Source: Streptomyces sp. SM10 (GTDB lineage: Bacteria; Actinomycetota; Actinomycetes; Streptomycetales; Streptomycetaceae). Taken from it: a stretch of 45,040 nucleotides of DNA. The DNA is taken from positions 1-45,040 of the forward strand of contig NZ_NEUF01000147.1 of assembly GCF_002910915.1 (NCBI RefSeq), read 5' to 3'. Both the position numbers and the translations under genes were made by a program. Positions 25,569 to 34,493 of the stretch are shown here, in pieces. Every line of letters begins with the position of its first letter. The stretch's first letter is position 1. Below the pieces are notes generated by a model that was given only the letters and a program-made list of their open reading frames with translations, was not told the DNA's origin and did no database searches.

Positions 25569-28500
25569 GTGAGTGACGACGTCGCGTATCTCCGCTTCCC
25601 GCACCTCCACGAGGACTTGCTCTGCTTCACGGCGGAGGACGATCTCTGGGTCGCCCCGCTCGCCCCGGCGGGGCAGCTCCCCGGCCGGGCGTGGCGGCTG
25701 ACCGTCGACCGGACCAGGGTCGGTCATCCGCGTTTCTCGCCCGACGGCAGCCGTATCGCCTACACGTCCTGGCGCACGCTCGATCCGGAGATCCACCTCG
25801 TCCCCGTCGGCGGCGGGCCCGCCCGCAGACTCACCTACTGGGGGTCGACCGACGCCCGGGTCTGCGGCTGGAGCCCCGACCCGGGCGACTCCTCCCAGAT
25901 CCTCGCCGTGTCCTCGCACAACCAGCCGTTCTCGTACTTCTCCTGGGCCTACAGCGTCCCCACCGACGGCGGCCCCGGCGGCAGGCTCCCCTGGGGTCCC
26001 GTCTCCGACATCGCGGTCGCCGACGTCGACGGCACACGGCGCACCCTGCTGCTCACCGGGAGGCCGCCGCACGAACCGGCCGCCTGGAAGCGCTACCGGG
26101 GCGGGGCGACGGGCCGGCTGTGGCTCCACGGCGAGCGGCTGCTGCCGGACGTCGACGGGCAACTGGACGCGCCGATGTTCGTCGGGCGCCGGATCGCCTT
26201 CCTCTCCGACCACGAGGGCGTCGGAAACCTGTACTCCTGCCTGGCGGACGGCACCGACCTGCGCCGGCACACGGACCACGACGCGTTCTACGCCCGGCAC
26301 GCCTCGAGCGACGGCACCAGGGTGATCTACCAGTGCGCCGGCGAGCTGTGGCTGGTCGAGGACCTGGAGTCACCGGACGCCGTGCCCCGCAAGCTGGAGG
26401 TACGGCTCGGGGGGCCGCGGACCGGACGGCGCACGTACCAGGTGCCGGCGTCCAGCCATGTCGACTCGCTCGCCGTGGACGAGACGGGCCGGGCGAGCGC
26501 CGTCTCCGTACGCGGCAGCCTGTACTGGCTGACCCACCGCGACGGCCCCGCCCGCACGATCTCGGACACCCCGGGGGTGCGGGTCCGGCTGCCGGAGATG
26601 CTGGGCAGCAGCGGCCAGGTCGCCTACGTCACGGACGCCGAGGGCGAGGACGCGGTCGAGATCGCCTACCTCCCCCGCGCCAGCGGCGACCGACCGCCCC
26701 GCCGGCTGGCCACCGGCCGGCTGGGCCGGGTCCACGAGCTGGTCTCCGACCCGGAGGGCGAGCGGCTGGCCATCGCGTCGAACGACGGCAGGCTCCTCCT
26801 GCTGGACACCGGGGAGGAGCCCGCGGACCTGGACGCGGTCCTGGGCACGCCCCCGGGCGGGGACGCCCCGGAAACGGACGGGGCGGGCACCGCCGTCCCG
26901 CCGGAACCTCCCGAGGGCGTCGCCCCGCCCAGGACCCTCGCCCCGCCGGGCATCCTCACCGCTCCGGGGGCGACCGGGGACGGGGTCACCGAGCTCATCC
27001 GCTCCGTGAACGGCCCCGTCCGCGATCTGGCCTTCTCCCCGGACGGCCACTGGCTCACCTGGTCGCATCCCGGCGTCGGCCGGTCGCTGCGGCAGATCAA
27101 GCTCGCCCGGATCACCGGCCCCGACGCCCCGGTGACGGTGGATGTCACCAACGGCCGATTCGAGGACGAGAACCCCGTCTTCACCGGCGACGGCCGCTAT
27201 CTCGCCTTCCTCTCCTGGCGCGGCTTCGACCCCGTCTACGACGTCCACACCGGTGACCTCTCCTTCCCGCTGGGCTGCCGCCCCTACCTGGTCCCCCTCT
27301 CCTCGGCCACCCCCTCCCCCTTCGCCCTGCTCCCGGACGGCAGGCCCGCGGCGGGCGGCCTGGACCCGGTGGACATCCCCGAGGCCCCGGTCGAGGGGCC
27401 GACGGTCATGGTGGAGTTCGAGGGACTGGAGAGCCGGGTGACACCGTTCCCGGTCTCCGCGTCCAAGTACTCGGCGCTCCAGCCGGTCAGCGGCGGTGGC
27501 CTGGTCTGGCTGCGCTGGCCGATCTCCGGCGCGCTGGGCGAGACGTTCGCGAACCCGGCGGACATGTCGGGCCGCCCCACCCTGGAGCACTTCAACATCG
27601 CCAAGGCCCGCAAGACCGAACTCGTCGGCCACCTCGACTGGTTCGCGGTCAGCGGGGACGCGACCCGGCTGGTCGTCATGGACGACGGCGACCTGCGCGC
27701 CGTGCCGTCCAACGAGCCGGGCGACAACGACACGACGGTCTTCCTCGACCTGCGCCGCATCCTGCACGACGTCGACCCGGCGGCCGAGTGGCGCCAGGCT
27801 TACGGCGAGGCGGGCCGCATCGTCCGGTCCTACTTCTGGGAACCGGACATGTGCGGCATCGACTGGGACGGCGTGCTGGAGCAGTACCGCCCCCTGCTCG
27901 AACGGGTCGCCTCCCCCGACGAGTTCGCGGACCTGCTGCGCGAGGTCCTCGGCGAGCTCGGCACGTCCCACGCGTACGTGGCGCCCGCCCGCCGCAACGA
28001 GGGCCCCCCGCACTACCAGCGGGCGATCGGGCTGCTCGGCGCCAACCTCGTGTGCCGCGACGGCGACTGGACGGTGCAGCGCATCCTGCCCGGCGACTCC
28101 TCCGACTCCAAGGCGCGTTCACCGCTCGCCGGTACGGGGATCCGGGAGGGGGCCGTCCTCACGCACGTCGACGGCCGCCCGGTCGACCCGGTGGCGGGAC
28201 CGTACCCGCTGCTGACGGCGGCGGGCGGCACCACGGTGGACCTGACGTTCCGCCCGGCCGGGGGCGAGTGCGGTGGCCGCTCGCGCCGTATCGCGATCGT
28301 CCCCCTGGTCGACGAACGGCCGCTGCGCTACCAGGACTGGGTCGCCAAACGCCGCGAGGTCGTACGCGAGTTGAGCCACGGCAAGTGCGGGTATCTGCAC
28401 ATCCCCGACATGGGCGGTTCCGGCTGGGCGCAGTTCAACCGCGACCTGCGGCTCGAGGTGTCGCGCCCGGCGCTGATCGTGGACGTGCGGGGGAACGCGG

Positions 28501-29009
28501 GCGGCCACATCAGCGAGCTGGTCGTCGAGAAGCTCACCCGCACGATCCTCGGCTGGGACCTGACCCGCAACGCCCAGGCGGTCTCGTACGCCTCCAACGC
28601 GCCCCGGGGGCCGGTCGTGGCCCTCGCCGACGAGGCGACGTCCTCCGACGGGGACATGATCACGGCGGCGTTCCGGCTGCTGAAGCTGGGGCCGGTGGTC
28701 GGCCAGCGCACCTGGGGCGGAGTGGTCGGCATGACCGGCCGGCACCGGCTGGGCGACGGCACGGTGATCACGGTGCCGATGAACGCGGCCTGGTTCGACA
28801 CGTACGGCTGGTCCGTCGAGAACCACGGCGTCGAACCCGACCTGGAGGCGCTGCGCACCCCGCTGGACTGGGCGGAGGGCCGTCACGCGGTCCTGGACGA
28901 CGCCGTCAGGGTCGCCCTGGACCTCCTGGGCGCCCACCCGGCCTCCACGCCCCCCACCTACGCCACGGCCCCGAACCTCCGCAGGCCCCCACTGCCCCCG
29001 AGGTCTTGA
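25569..29009 (+). CDS. tricorn protease homologue
   Basis: A 1146-aa protein matching tricorn protease, a giant cytosolic peptidase that trims proteasome products. A six-bladed then a seven-bladed beta-propeller fill the first 700 residues (RFSPDGSRIAYTS, AFSPDGHWLTW). A Pro-rich insert lies at about 415-475. C1, PDZ and C2 domains follow. Catalytic residues are visible as S800-H801 (GTSHAYV), nucleophile S1026 with D1027 (TSSDGDM) and E1084 (VENHGVEPD). The S-to-E spacing of 58 equals that of Thermoplasma tricorn (S965, E1023), so the site is intact. I chose GTG 25569 (SDDVAYLRFPHLH); GGAGG is very close to it, so the exact start is less sure. It is divergent from TetR. Confidence 0.9.
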   Translation: MSDDVAYLRFPHLHEDLLCFTAEDDLWVAPLAPAGQLPGRAWRLTVDRTRVGHPRFSPDGSRIAYTSWRTLDPEIHLVPVGGGPARRLTYWGSTDARVCGWSPDPGDSSQILAVSSHNQPFSYFSWAYSVPTDGGPGGRLPWGPVSDIAVADVDGTRRTLLLTGRPPHEPAAWKRYRGGATGRLWLHGERLLPDVDGQLDAPMFVGRRIAFLSDHEGVGNLYSCLADGTDLRRHTDHDAFYARHASSDGTRVIYQCAGELWLVEDLESPDAVPRKLEVRLGGPRTGRRTYQVPASSHVDSLAVDETGRASAVSVRGSLYWLTHRDGPARTISDTPGVRVRLPEMLGSSGQVAYVTDAEGEDAVEIAYLPRASGDRPPRRLATGRLGRVHELVSDPEGERLAIASNDGRLLLLDTGEEPADLDAVLGTPPGGDAPETDGAGTAVPPEPPEGVAPPRTLAPPGILTAPGATGDGVTELIRSVNGPVRDLAFSPDGHWLTWSHPGVGRSLRQIKLARITGPDAPVTVDVTNGRFEDENPVFTGDGRYLAFLSWRGFDPVYDVHTGDLSFPLGCRPYLVPLSSATPSPFALLPDGRPAAGGLDPVDIPEAPVEGPTVMVEFEGLESRVTPFPVSASKYSALQPVSGGGLVWLRWPISGALGETFANPADMSGRPTLEHFNIAKARKTELVGHLDWFAVSGDATRLVVMDDGDLRAVPSNEPGDNDTTVFLDLRRILHDVDPAAEWRQAYGEAGRIVRSYFWEPDMCGIDWDGVLEQYRPLLERVASPDEFADLLREVLGELGTSHAYVAPARRNEGPPHYQRAIGLLGANLVCRDGDWTVQRILPGDSSDSKARSPLAGTGIREGAVLTHVDGRPVDPVAGPYPLLTAAGGTTVDLTFRPAGGECGGRSRRIAIVPLVDERPLRYQDWVAKRREVVRELSHGKCGYLHIPDMGGSGWAQFNRDLRLEVSRPALIVDVRGNAGGHISELVVEKLTRTILGWDLTRNAQAVSYASNAPRGPVVALADEATSSDGDMITAAFRLLKLGPVVGQRTWGGVVGMTGRHRLGDGTVITVPMNAAWFDTYGWSVENHGVEPDLEALRTPLDWAEGRHAVLDDAVRVALDLLGAHPASTPPTYATAPNLRRPPLPPRS

Positions 29010-29010
29010 G

Positions 29011-29045
29011 GTGCGGGGCCCGGGGCAGAGCCCCGGGCCCCGCAC
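29011..29045. terminator. terminator hairpin 1 after tricorn gene
   Basis: GTGCGGGGCCCGGGGC and GCCCCGGGCCCCGCAC form a perfect 16-bp stem with loop AGA, immediately after the tricorn stop. Confidence 0.85.
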
Positions 29046-29071
29046 GCTCCGCGGGACGCCGAGCGCACGAG

Positions 29072-29105
29072 TTGGGGCGTACCCGGGAACCCGGGTACGC
29101 CCCAA
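29072..29105. terminator. terminator hairpin 2 between convergent genes
   Basis: TTGGGGCGTACCCGGG and CCCGGGTACGCCCCAA form a perfect 16-bp stem around AA. With the preceding hairpin it makes a double, bidirectional terminator between the tricorn gene and the 86-aa gene. Confidence 0.8.
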
Positions 29106-29139
29106 CCAACCAACCGCAGACGCTCAGAGGCGTCAGCCG

Positions 29140-29400
29140 TCAGCGCTCGGAACGCTCACGCGGACGGTCCTGGCCGCCCTGCGGGCGGTCCTGGCCACCC
29201 TGCGCACGGTCCCGCGCCTCGGGCCGACGGCCCTGGCCCTGGCCCTGGCCCTGGCCCTGAGCCTGGCCCTGGCCCGCGGGCCGACGCTGGGGGTCGGCGG
29301 AACGCTCGCGCGCCTCGCCCTGCTTGCCGCCGGCCTTCGCCTGCTTGGCCTGGTCGGCAAGCTCCTGCGCCTTGTCCTTGAACTGGTCTGCGATGCCCAT
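29140..29400 (-). CDS. small Gln/Gly/Arg-rich repeat protein
   Basis: An 86-aa hydrophilic protein. Residues 1-25 (MGIADQFKDKAQELADQAKQ) form an amphipathic helix of the kind seen in small actinobacterial stress-associated proteins. The middle is a GQ repeat (QGQAQGQGQGQGQG) encoded by six-base GGCCCT-type repeats at about 29230-29275. The tail has two copies of GGQDRP and ends RERSER. ATG 29400 has AGGAG at good spacing. The function is unknown. The repeat is prone to length change by slippage, and CsbD-like or desiccation-related roles are only guesses. Confidence 0.75.
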   Translation of the reverse strand: MGIADQFKDKAQELADQAKQAKAGGKQGEARERSADPQRRPAGQGQAQGQGQGQGQGRRPEARDRAQGGQDRPQGGQDRPRERSER

Positions 29401-29486
29401 GCTGTTCACTCCTATGTGGGTGCGTGGGGTTGGCCCCGGTGGGGCCTCGCTCAGACTTACACACCCGGACATTCATCGCATTTCGA

Positions 29487-30371
29487 TCAATGACGCTGTG
29501 TACGCGCCTCCCGGTCCGCCTCACCGCCGGCGCCCACCAGCCCCTTGCCCACACCGTCGAGACGGGTCCCGAACCGCTTCATCTCACGCTGCCCGACGGT
29601 CCCGATCACCATCGGCAGGTACCCCCGGATCGACTGCATCCCCCGCAGCCACCACTGCGCGTACACGTGCGCGGAACGCCGTTCGATCCCGGCCACGATC
29701 CGGTCGACCGCCGGGCCCAGGGGGTAGGTGCGGTTCGTCGGCCACGGCAGCCGCTGCCGCAACTCCCGCATGACATCGTCCTCGTCGGCGCCGCGCACCA
29801 TGTCCGTGTCGGTCCAGGACAGATAGCCGACGCCGACCTTCACGCCCCGGTGGCCGACCTCGCCGCGCAGGCAGTGCGCGAACGCCTCCACGCCCGACTT
29901 GGACGCGCAGTACGCGCTCATCATCGGCGCCGGGGTGATCGCGGCCAGGGACGCTATCTGGAGGAAGTAGCCGCGGCTCTCGATGAGCACCGGCAGGAAC
30001 GCCCGCGCGGTCACCGCCCCGCCTATCAGGTTGACCTCGACGACCCGTCGCCATGCCTCCGGGTCGGAGTCCACGAGCGGACCGCCGGTGGCGACGCCCG
30101 CGTTGGCGACGACGATGTCGATCTTCCCGAAGCGCTGCTTCACCTCCTGGGCGATCCGGCCCATCGCCACGTGGTCGGTGACGTCCGCGTACCAGTGGTC
30201 GCTCTCGCCGTGCAGCCGCTCCGAGACCTTCTTCAGCTCGTCCGGCTCCAGGCCGACCAGCGCCAGCGTGGCGCCGCGCGCCGACAGCTTGCGCGCCAGC
30301 AGCTCACCCACTCCCCGTGCCGCGCCGGTGACGACGACGACCTGCCCTTCGAGACTCCGCCTGCCGCTCAT
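29487..30371 (-). CDS. SDR family oxidoreductase
   Basis: A 294-aa short-chain dehydrogenase, third gene of the BVMO operon. It has TGAARGVG in the cofactor site, VANAGVA, a Ser in IASLAAITPAP, and YCASK as the catalytic Tyr-Lys pair. The longer C-terminus (from about 230) is basic and Trp/Arg-rich, unlike minimal SDRs, and may associate with membrane (inference). ATG 30371 overlaps the hydrolase stop by ATGA. With the monooxygenase and hydrolase it probably processes a ketone, ester or alcohol series on lipid-like substrates. Confidence 0.9.
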   Translation of the reverse strand: MSGRRSLEGQVVVVTGAARGVGELLARKLSARGATLALVGLEPDELKKVSERLHGESDHWYADVTDHVAMGRIAQEVKQRFGKIDIVVANAGVATGGPLVDSDPEAWRRVVEVNLIGGAVTARAFLPVLIESRGYFLQIASLAAITPAPMMSAYCASKSGVEAFAHCLRGEVGHRGVKVGVGYLSWTDTDMVRGADEDDVMRELRQRLPWPTNRTYPLGPAVDRIVAGIERRSAHVYAQWWLRGMQSIRGYLPMVIGTVGQREMKRFGTRLDGVGKGLVGAGGEADREARTQRH

Positions 30372-31318
30372 GCGACCTCCTCCTCGCTCACGGCTGCCGC
30401 CGTGCTGCCCGCACCTTCCACAGTGACGTACGTGACCACCAGTTCGCGGAGCTTCGCCGTGACCGCTTCGGGCGCCTCCACCGGTGTCATGTGCCCCATG
30501 CCCTCCAGTTCGGTGAGCCCGAGGCTGTGCGGCAGCGCCGCTTCGACGGCCCTCGCGTGCAGGGGCGGCGTCAGGCGGTCCTCCGTGCCGGCGATCACCG
30601 CGGTGGGCAGCCTCAGCTCCCGCACGCGCGCCTCCAGGTCGAGCTCCGCGAGCACGTGCCCCCAGGCGACACGCGCCCCGCGAGGACACGCGTGGACGAT
30701 CCTGGCACAGGCCTCCACCCGTTCCGGGGCCGAACCGCGGCCCATCGTGGCGTACTTGAGGATCGACCTGGACACCGCGTTGACCGGTCCGAGCGGGGCA
30801 CGCGCGCCGAGGACCGCGGCGGTCATCCGTGTGCGGAGGGCGCCGGCCCTCAGCGGGATCACCAGCGACTCGGCCGTCAGGCGCGAGCTGCCGGTGCTGC
30901 ACAGCAGCACGGCCGCCCCGTGCTCCCGGACCGCGTCGCGTCCGGCGGCCGCCATGATCGTCATCCCGCCCATGGAGTGCCCGCCGAGCACCGCTTTCCG
31001 TCCCGGCTCCAGCGTGACCTTCAGGACCGCTTCGAGATCGTCGGCCAGCGCCCGGGTGCTGTATCCGCCGGGGCCCGCCGCGGGAGAGCCGCCGTGTCCC
31101 CGCTGGTCGTAGACGACGACCCGGTGGTCCACCGCCAGGTCACGCACCTGGGCGTCCCAGAAACGGGTGTTGCAGGTCCAGCCGTGCGACAGGACCACGG
31201 CGGGGGCACCCTCGGGGCCGTGCAGTTCGACGTGGACGCGCGCGCCGTCGGCGGAGACGACACTCAGTTCACGTACGGGCACGGGCGGGGTGTCCGCCTT
31301 CTGCGTCGGTCGGCTCAT
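30368..31318 (-). CDS. alpha/beta hydrolase
   Basis: A 316-aa alpha/beta-hydrolase-fold enzyme. The oxyanion region is LSHGWTCNTRFWD, the nucleophile S115 lies in GHSMGG, the acid is Asp in GTEDRLTP and the catalytic His is in GMGHMTPVEAPE. There is no signal peptide. It overlaps the BVMO stop and the SDR start by 4 nt each, so all three are coupled. In such operons it likely hydrolyses the ester or lactone produced by the monooxygenase (inference). Confidence 0.92.
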   Translation of the reverse strand: MSRPTQKADTPPVPVRELSVVSADGARVHVELHGPEGAPAVVLSHGWTCNTRFWDAQVRDLAVDHRVVVYDQRGHGGSPAAGPGGYSTRALADDLEAVLKVTLEPGRKAVLGGHSMGGMTIMAAAGRDAVREHGAAVLLCSTGSSRLTAESLVIPLRAGALRTRMTAAVLGARAPLGPVNAVSRSILKYATMGRGSAPERVEACARIVHACPRGARVAWGHVLAELDLEARVRELRLPTAVIAGTEDRLTPPLHARAVEAALPHSLGLTELEGMGHMTPVEAPEAVTAKLRELVVTYVTVEGAGSTAAAVSEEEVA

Positions 31319-32835
31319 CGTGCGGCCTCCTCGGTCACGGCCTGCGCCGCGGAGTGGGTGACGGGGGGACGGAGGACGTCGTACTCACCGAGGTCGACCG
31401 AGCGGGTGGCGCGCCGGAACTCGGCCGTCGTGCCCGGCCAGACCGTGGTGTTGCGCCCGTTGGCGTCGAGGTACCAGCTGGTGCAGCCGCCGGTGTTCCA
31501 GACGGTCCGCTTCATGCGCTCCTGGACCCGCCGGTTCCACGCGCCGACGGCGGCGGGCCGCGCGTCGAGCGCCGCCCGCCCGCCCAGGACGTCCAGCTGG
31601 CGCATGTAGTCGGCCATGTAGTTCAGCTGGGACTCGATCATGAGGATCATGGAGGAGTTCCCGAGGCCGGTGTTGGGCCCGATGATCGTCATCCAGTTGG
31701 GGAAGCCGGCCGCGGTCGCGCCCCGCAGCGCCTGCATCTCGTCCTTCCAGGACTCGGCGAGCGTGATGCCGTCGGCGCCGACGACCCGTTCGGCGATCGG
31801 CATGTCCGTCACGTGGAAGCCGGTGCCGAGGATGATCACGTCGGCCTCGGTCTCCGTGCCGTCCGAGCCGACCAGGGTGGAGCCCCGCACCTCGGACAGG
31901 CCCGAGTCGACCACGTCGACATTCGGCTGGGCGAGCGCCGGGTAGTAGGCGTTGGAGAGCAGGATGCGCTTGCATCCGATGCGGTACGAGGGGGTCAGCT
32001 TGGCCCGCAGCGCGGGGTCCTTGATGGCCCGCGCCATGTTGGACTTGGCTATCGACTCGACGAGCCCGAGCTGGTTGGGGTGCTTGGTGAAGGCACCGAC
32101 CTGCAGCTCCCGGATGCCCCACAGGAGTCCGCGGCGCGCGGTGGCCGTGAAGGGGAGCGCGCGGTGCAGCCACTTCTCGGCGCCGCTGATGGCGCGGTCC
32201 ATACGCGGCATCACCCAGGGCGGGGTGCGCTGGAAGAGGGTGAGCCGGCCGGCCTTGGGCTGGATCTCCGGGACGATCTGGATCGCGGAGGCGCCGGTGC
32301 CGATCACGGCGACACGCTTGCCGGTCAGGTCGTAGTCGTGGTCCCACTGCGCGGAGTGGAAGACCTTGCCGGGGAAGGCGGCGAGCCCGGGGATGTCGGG
32401 CAGCTTCGGGTCGGAGAGCGGGCCGGTGGCGGAGACGACGGCGTCGGCGGTGAGCGTGGAGCCGTCGGCCGCCTCGATCACCCAGTGCAGCGCGTCGTTG
32501 TCCCAGCGCATGACCGTGACTTCGTGGTCGAGCCTGATGTGCGGGCGCAGCCCGAAGGTGTCGGCGACATGCTCCAGGTAGGCGCGTATGTGCTGCTGCC
32601 CGGAGAAGGTGCGCGGCCAGTCGGGGTTGGGCGCGAACGAGAACGAGTACAGGTGGGACGGTACGTCGCAGGCGCAGCCCGGGTAGCTGTTGTCCCGCCA
32701 GGTGCCGCCGACCGCACTGGCGCGCTCCAGGACCACGAAGTCGGTGATGCCTTCACGGCGGAGCCGGACCGCGGCTCCGAGACCCCCGAATCCGGATCCG
32801 ATCACCGCCACTCGTACGTGCTCGTGCTGGGCCAT
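31315..32835 (-). CDS. flavin-containing (Baeyer-Villiger type) monooxygenase
   Basis: A 506-aa FAD/NADPH enzyme that inserts oxygen into ketones or oxidises heteroatoms. The FAD motif GSGFGGLG is at residues 13-20. The Baeyer-Villiger fingerprint FxGxxxHxxxW is complete at F154-W164, followed by Asp. The NADPH motif GTGASA lies near 181. ATG 32835 is preferred over an upstream frame because GGGGAGG lies 7 nt upstream. It is the first gene of the BVMO/hydrolase/SDR operon, with a palindrome 33 bp in front and a divergent MerR gene. Physiological substrates are unknown; similar actinobacterial operons act on steroid-, terpene- or fatty-ketone-like compounds. Confidence 0.93.
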   Translation of the reverse strand: MAQHEHVRVAVIGSGFGGLGAAVRLRREGITDFVVLERASAVGGTWRDNSYPGCACDVPSHLYSFSFAPNPDWPRTFSGQQHIRAYLEHVADTFGLRPHIRLDHEVTVMRWDNDALHWVIEAADGSTLTADAVVSATGPLSDPKLPDIPGLAAFPGKVFHSAQWDHDYDLTGKRVAVIGTGASAIQIVPEIQPKAGRLTLFQRTPPWVMPRMDRAISGAEKWLHRALPFTATARRGLLWGIRELQVGAFTKHPNQLGLVESIAKSNMARAIKDPALRAKLTPSYRIGCKRILLSNAYYPALAQPNVDVVDSGLSEVRGSTLVGSDGTETEADVIILGTGFHVTDMPIAERVVGADGITLAESWKDEMQALRGATAAGFPNWMTIIGPNTGLGNSSMILMIESQLNYMADYMRQLDVLGGRAALDARPAAVGAWNRRVQERMKRTVWNTGGCTSWYLDANGRNTTVWPGTTAEFRRATRSVDLGEYDVLRPPVTHSAAQAVTEEAAR

Positions 32836-32868
32836 GCTGCCGCCTCCCCGCGGTACCTGAACGGACTC

Positions 32869-32886
32869 TGCCAGCAATCACTGGCA
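32869..32886. promoter_or_regulatory. palindrome upstream of the BVMO operon
   Basis: TGCCAG-CAATCA-CTGGCA is a perfect inverted repeat with 6-bp arms, centred about 42 bp upstream of the monooxygenase ATG. This is a typical operator size and position. Confidence 0.5.
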
Positions 32887-32943
32887 TGGTTGGGAGGGTA
32901 GAGCAGCTCCGTACCGATGGGTAGGGGTCGGGACGAGGAAAGT

Positions 32944-32965
32944 TACCGGCGGTACAACATAGGGT
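32944..32965 (+). promoter_or_regulatory. merR promoter with TACCG-G-CGGTA palindrome
   Basis: TACCGGCGGTA (32944-32954) is an 11-bp palindrome upstream of a TAGGGT -10-like box (32960-32965) that ends 6 nt before the merR GTG. MerR-type proteins bind palindromes in the -35/-10 spacer, so this may be an autoregulatory site on a leaderless transcript. Confidence 0.4.
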
Positions 32966-32971
32966 GCGGGT

Positions 32972-33640
32972 GTGGCTGAAGGACGCGAGCACCGTGAGTA
33001 CCGCATGGAGGAGCTGGCCAAGGAGGCCGGCATCACCGTGCGCACCCTGCGCTTCTACCGGGAACGCGGCCTCATCCAGCCACCCCGCCGCGAGGGCCGC
33101 ATCGCCTGGTACGACGACCACCACCTGGCCCGGCTGCGCACGATCACGGGCCTGCTGGAACGGGGCCACACCCTCAACGGCATCGCCGACCTCGCCTCGA
33201 CCTTCGACAGCGGCCGCGACGTCGCCGAGGTGCTCGGCCTGGGCGAACCGACCGAGGAGACCCCGGTCCGGCTCACCCCCGAGCAGCTCGCCGACTACTT
33301 CCAGGACCAGGCCACGGCGGAGAACCTCGCCGCATCCATGGAGCTGGGCTACCTCGGCATCGACGGCGACGAGATCGTCCACATCAGCCGCCGCCTCCTG
33401 GACGCCTCGTCCGAACTGGTGCGGGCAGGGGTCCCCCTCGACGCCGTGCTCACCTCCGGCCGCGAGGTCCGCGCCCACGCGGACGCCCTCGCCGACCTCT
33501 TCGTACGCGTCCTGCGCACCCACACCGCGCAGACCGAGCCGGACCAACTGCGCACGCTCGCACAGGCGGTGGTGGACGCGGAGCTGTCGATGGCCCTGGA
33601 CCGGCGGCTGCGGGAGGACAGGGCCGCGGACAGCGACTAG
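32972..33640 (+). CDS. MerR family transcriptional regulator
   Basis: A 222-aa regulator. The N-terminal winged helix is classic MerR (RMEELAKEAGITVRTLRFYRERGLI, then the GRIAWYDDHHLARL wing) at residues 11-50, followed by a coiled dimerisation helix. The C-terminal 130 residues form a helical effector domain without the Cys residues of metal sensors. It is divergent from the BVMO operon, 136 bp away, and is its likely regulator. The GTG start lacks a Shine-Dalgarno. The stop overlaps that of xthA on the opposite strand (CTAG). Confidence 0.9.
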   Translation: MAEGREHREYRMEELAKEAGITVRTLRFYRERGLIQPPRREGRIAWYDDHHLARLRTITGLLERGHTLNGIADLASTFDSGRDVAEVLGLGEPTEETPVRLTPEQLADYFQDQATAENLAASMELGYLGIDGDEIVHISRRLLDASSELVRAGVPLDAVLTSGREVRAHADALADLFVRVLRTHTAQTEPDQLRTLAQAVVDAELSMALDRRLREDRAADSD

Positions 33641-34452
33641 CGCTCGTACGTCGCCGTCACCGGCGCGTGGTCGCTCCACCGCTCTCCGTGGGTGGCGGCA
33701 CGCTCCACCCAGGCCTTCACGGTGCGCGCGGCGAGACCGGGGGTCGCCACCTGGTAGTCGATGCGCCAGCCGGCGTCGTTGTCGAAGGCGCGCCCGCGGT
33801 AGGACCACCAGGAGTAGGGGCCCTCCTCCTCCGGATGCACGGACCGGACCACATCGACGTACGCCGCCTCGTCGAACACCCGGGTCAGCCACTCGCGCTC
33901 CTCCGGGAGGAAGCCGGAGTTCTTCTTGTTGGCCTTCCAGTTCTTGAGGTCGGCCTCCTGGTGGGCGATGTTCCAGTCGCCGCACACGACGACCTCGCGC
34001 CCCGCGGCGGCGGCACGCGCCCTCAGCCCCTGGAGGTAGGGGAGGAAGGCCGCCATGAAGCGCTCCTTCTCCTCCTGCCTCTCGGTGCCGACCTCACCTG
34101 AGGGCAGATAGAGGCTGGCGACCGTCACGCCCGGCAGGTCGACCTCGGCGTACCGCCCGGAGGTGTCGAATTCCTCACTCCCCGGGACCTCGAACCCGCC
34201 GAAGCCGATCTGGACGCGCTCGGGCGCGCGCCGCGTGTAGACGGCCACACCCGCACGCCCCTTGGCCGCGGCCGGCGCGTACACGACGTGCCAGCCCTCG
34301 GGCTCACGCAGCTCTTCCGGGAGTTGCCGCACCTCGGCGCGGACTTCCTGGAGGCAGATCACATCGGCCTCGGTCTGCCCCAGCCACTCGACGAAGCCCT
34401 TCTTCGCGGCGGCACGGAGCCCGTTCACGTTCACGGTGGTAACAGTCAGCAT
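33637..34452 (-). CDS. xthA: exodeoxyribonuclease III
   Basis: A 271-aa AP endonuclease/3'-5' exonuclease of base-excision repair, in the exonuclease-endonuclease-phosphatase fold. Catalytic motifs are NVNGLRAAAKKGF, LQEVRAE (metal Glu), CGDWNIAHQEADL (Asp, Asn), WRIDYQV and WSDHAPV (Asp-His). Length is normal. It is divergent from an acetyltransferase gene, sharing a 50-bp promoter region. TACTGT ends 6 nt before the ATG on its strand, and no ribosome-binding site lies between, suggesting a leaderless transcript. Confidence 0.94.
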   Translation of the reverse strand: MLTVTTVNVNGLRAAAKKGFVEWLGQTEADVICLQEVRAEVRQLPEELREPEGWHVVYAPAAAKGRAGVAVYTRRAPERVQIGFGGFEVPGSEEFDTSGRYAEVDLPGVTVASLYLPSGEVGTERQEEKERFMAAFLPYLQGLRARAAAAGREVVVCGDWNIAHQEADLKNWKANKKNSGFLPEEREWLTRVFDEAAYVDVVRSVHPEEEGPYSWWSYRGRAFDNDAGWRIDYQVATPGLAARTVKAWVERAATHGERWSDHAPVTATYER

Positions 34453-34456
34453 CCCG

Positions 34457-34493
34457 GTACAGTACCTACACGCTCATGGTGCATACCTGTACC
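34457..34493. promoter_or_regulatory. divergent xthA/acetyltransferase promoter with GGTACAG inverted repeats
   Basis: GGTAC-A-GTACC (34457-34467) is an 11-bp palindrome. GGTACAG (34457-34463) also pairs with CTGTACC (34487-34493). TACCAT at 34490-34495 is a -10-like box 7 nt before the acetyltransferase ATG, and the xthA -10-like box falls inside the palindrome. One factor could control both genes. Confidence 0.45.
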
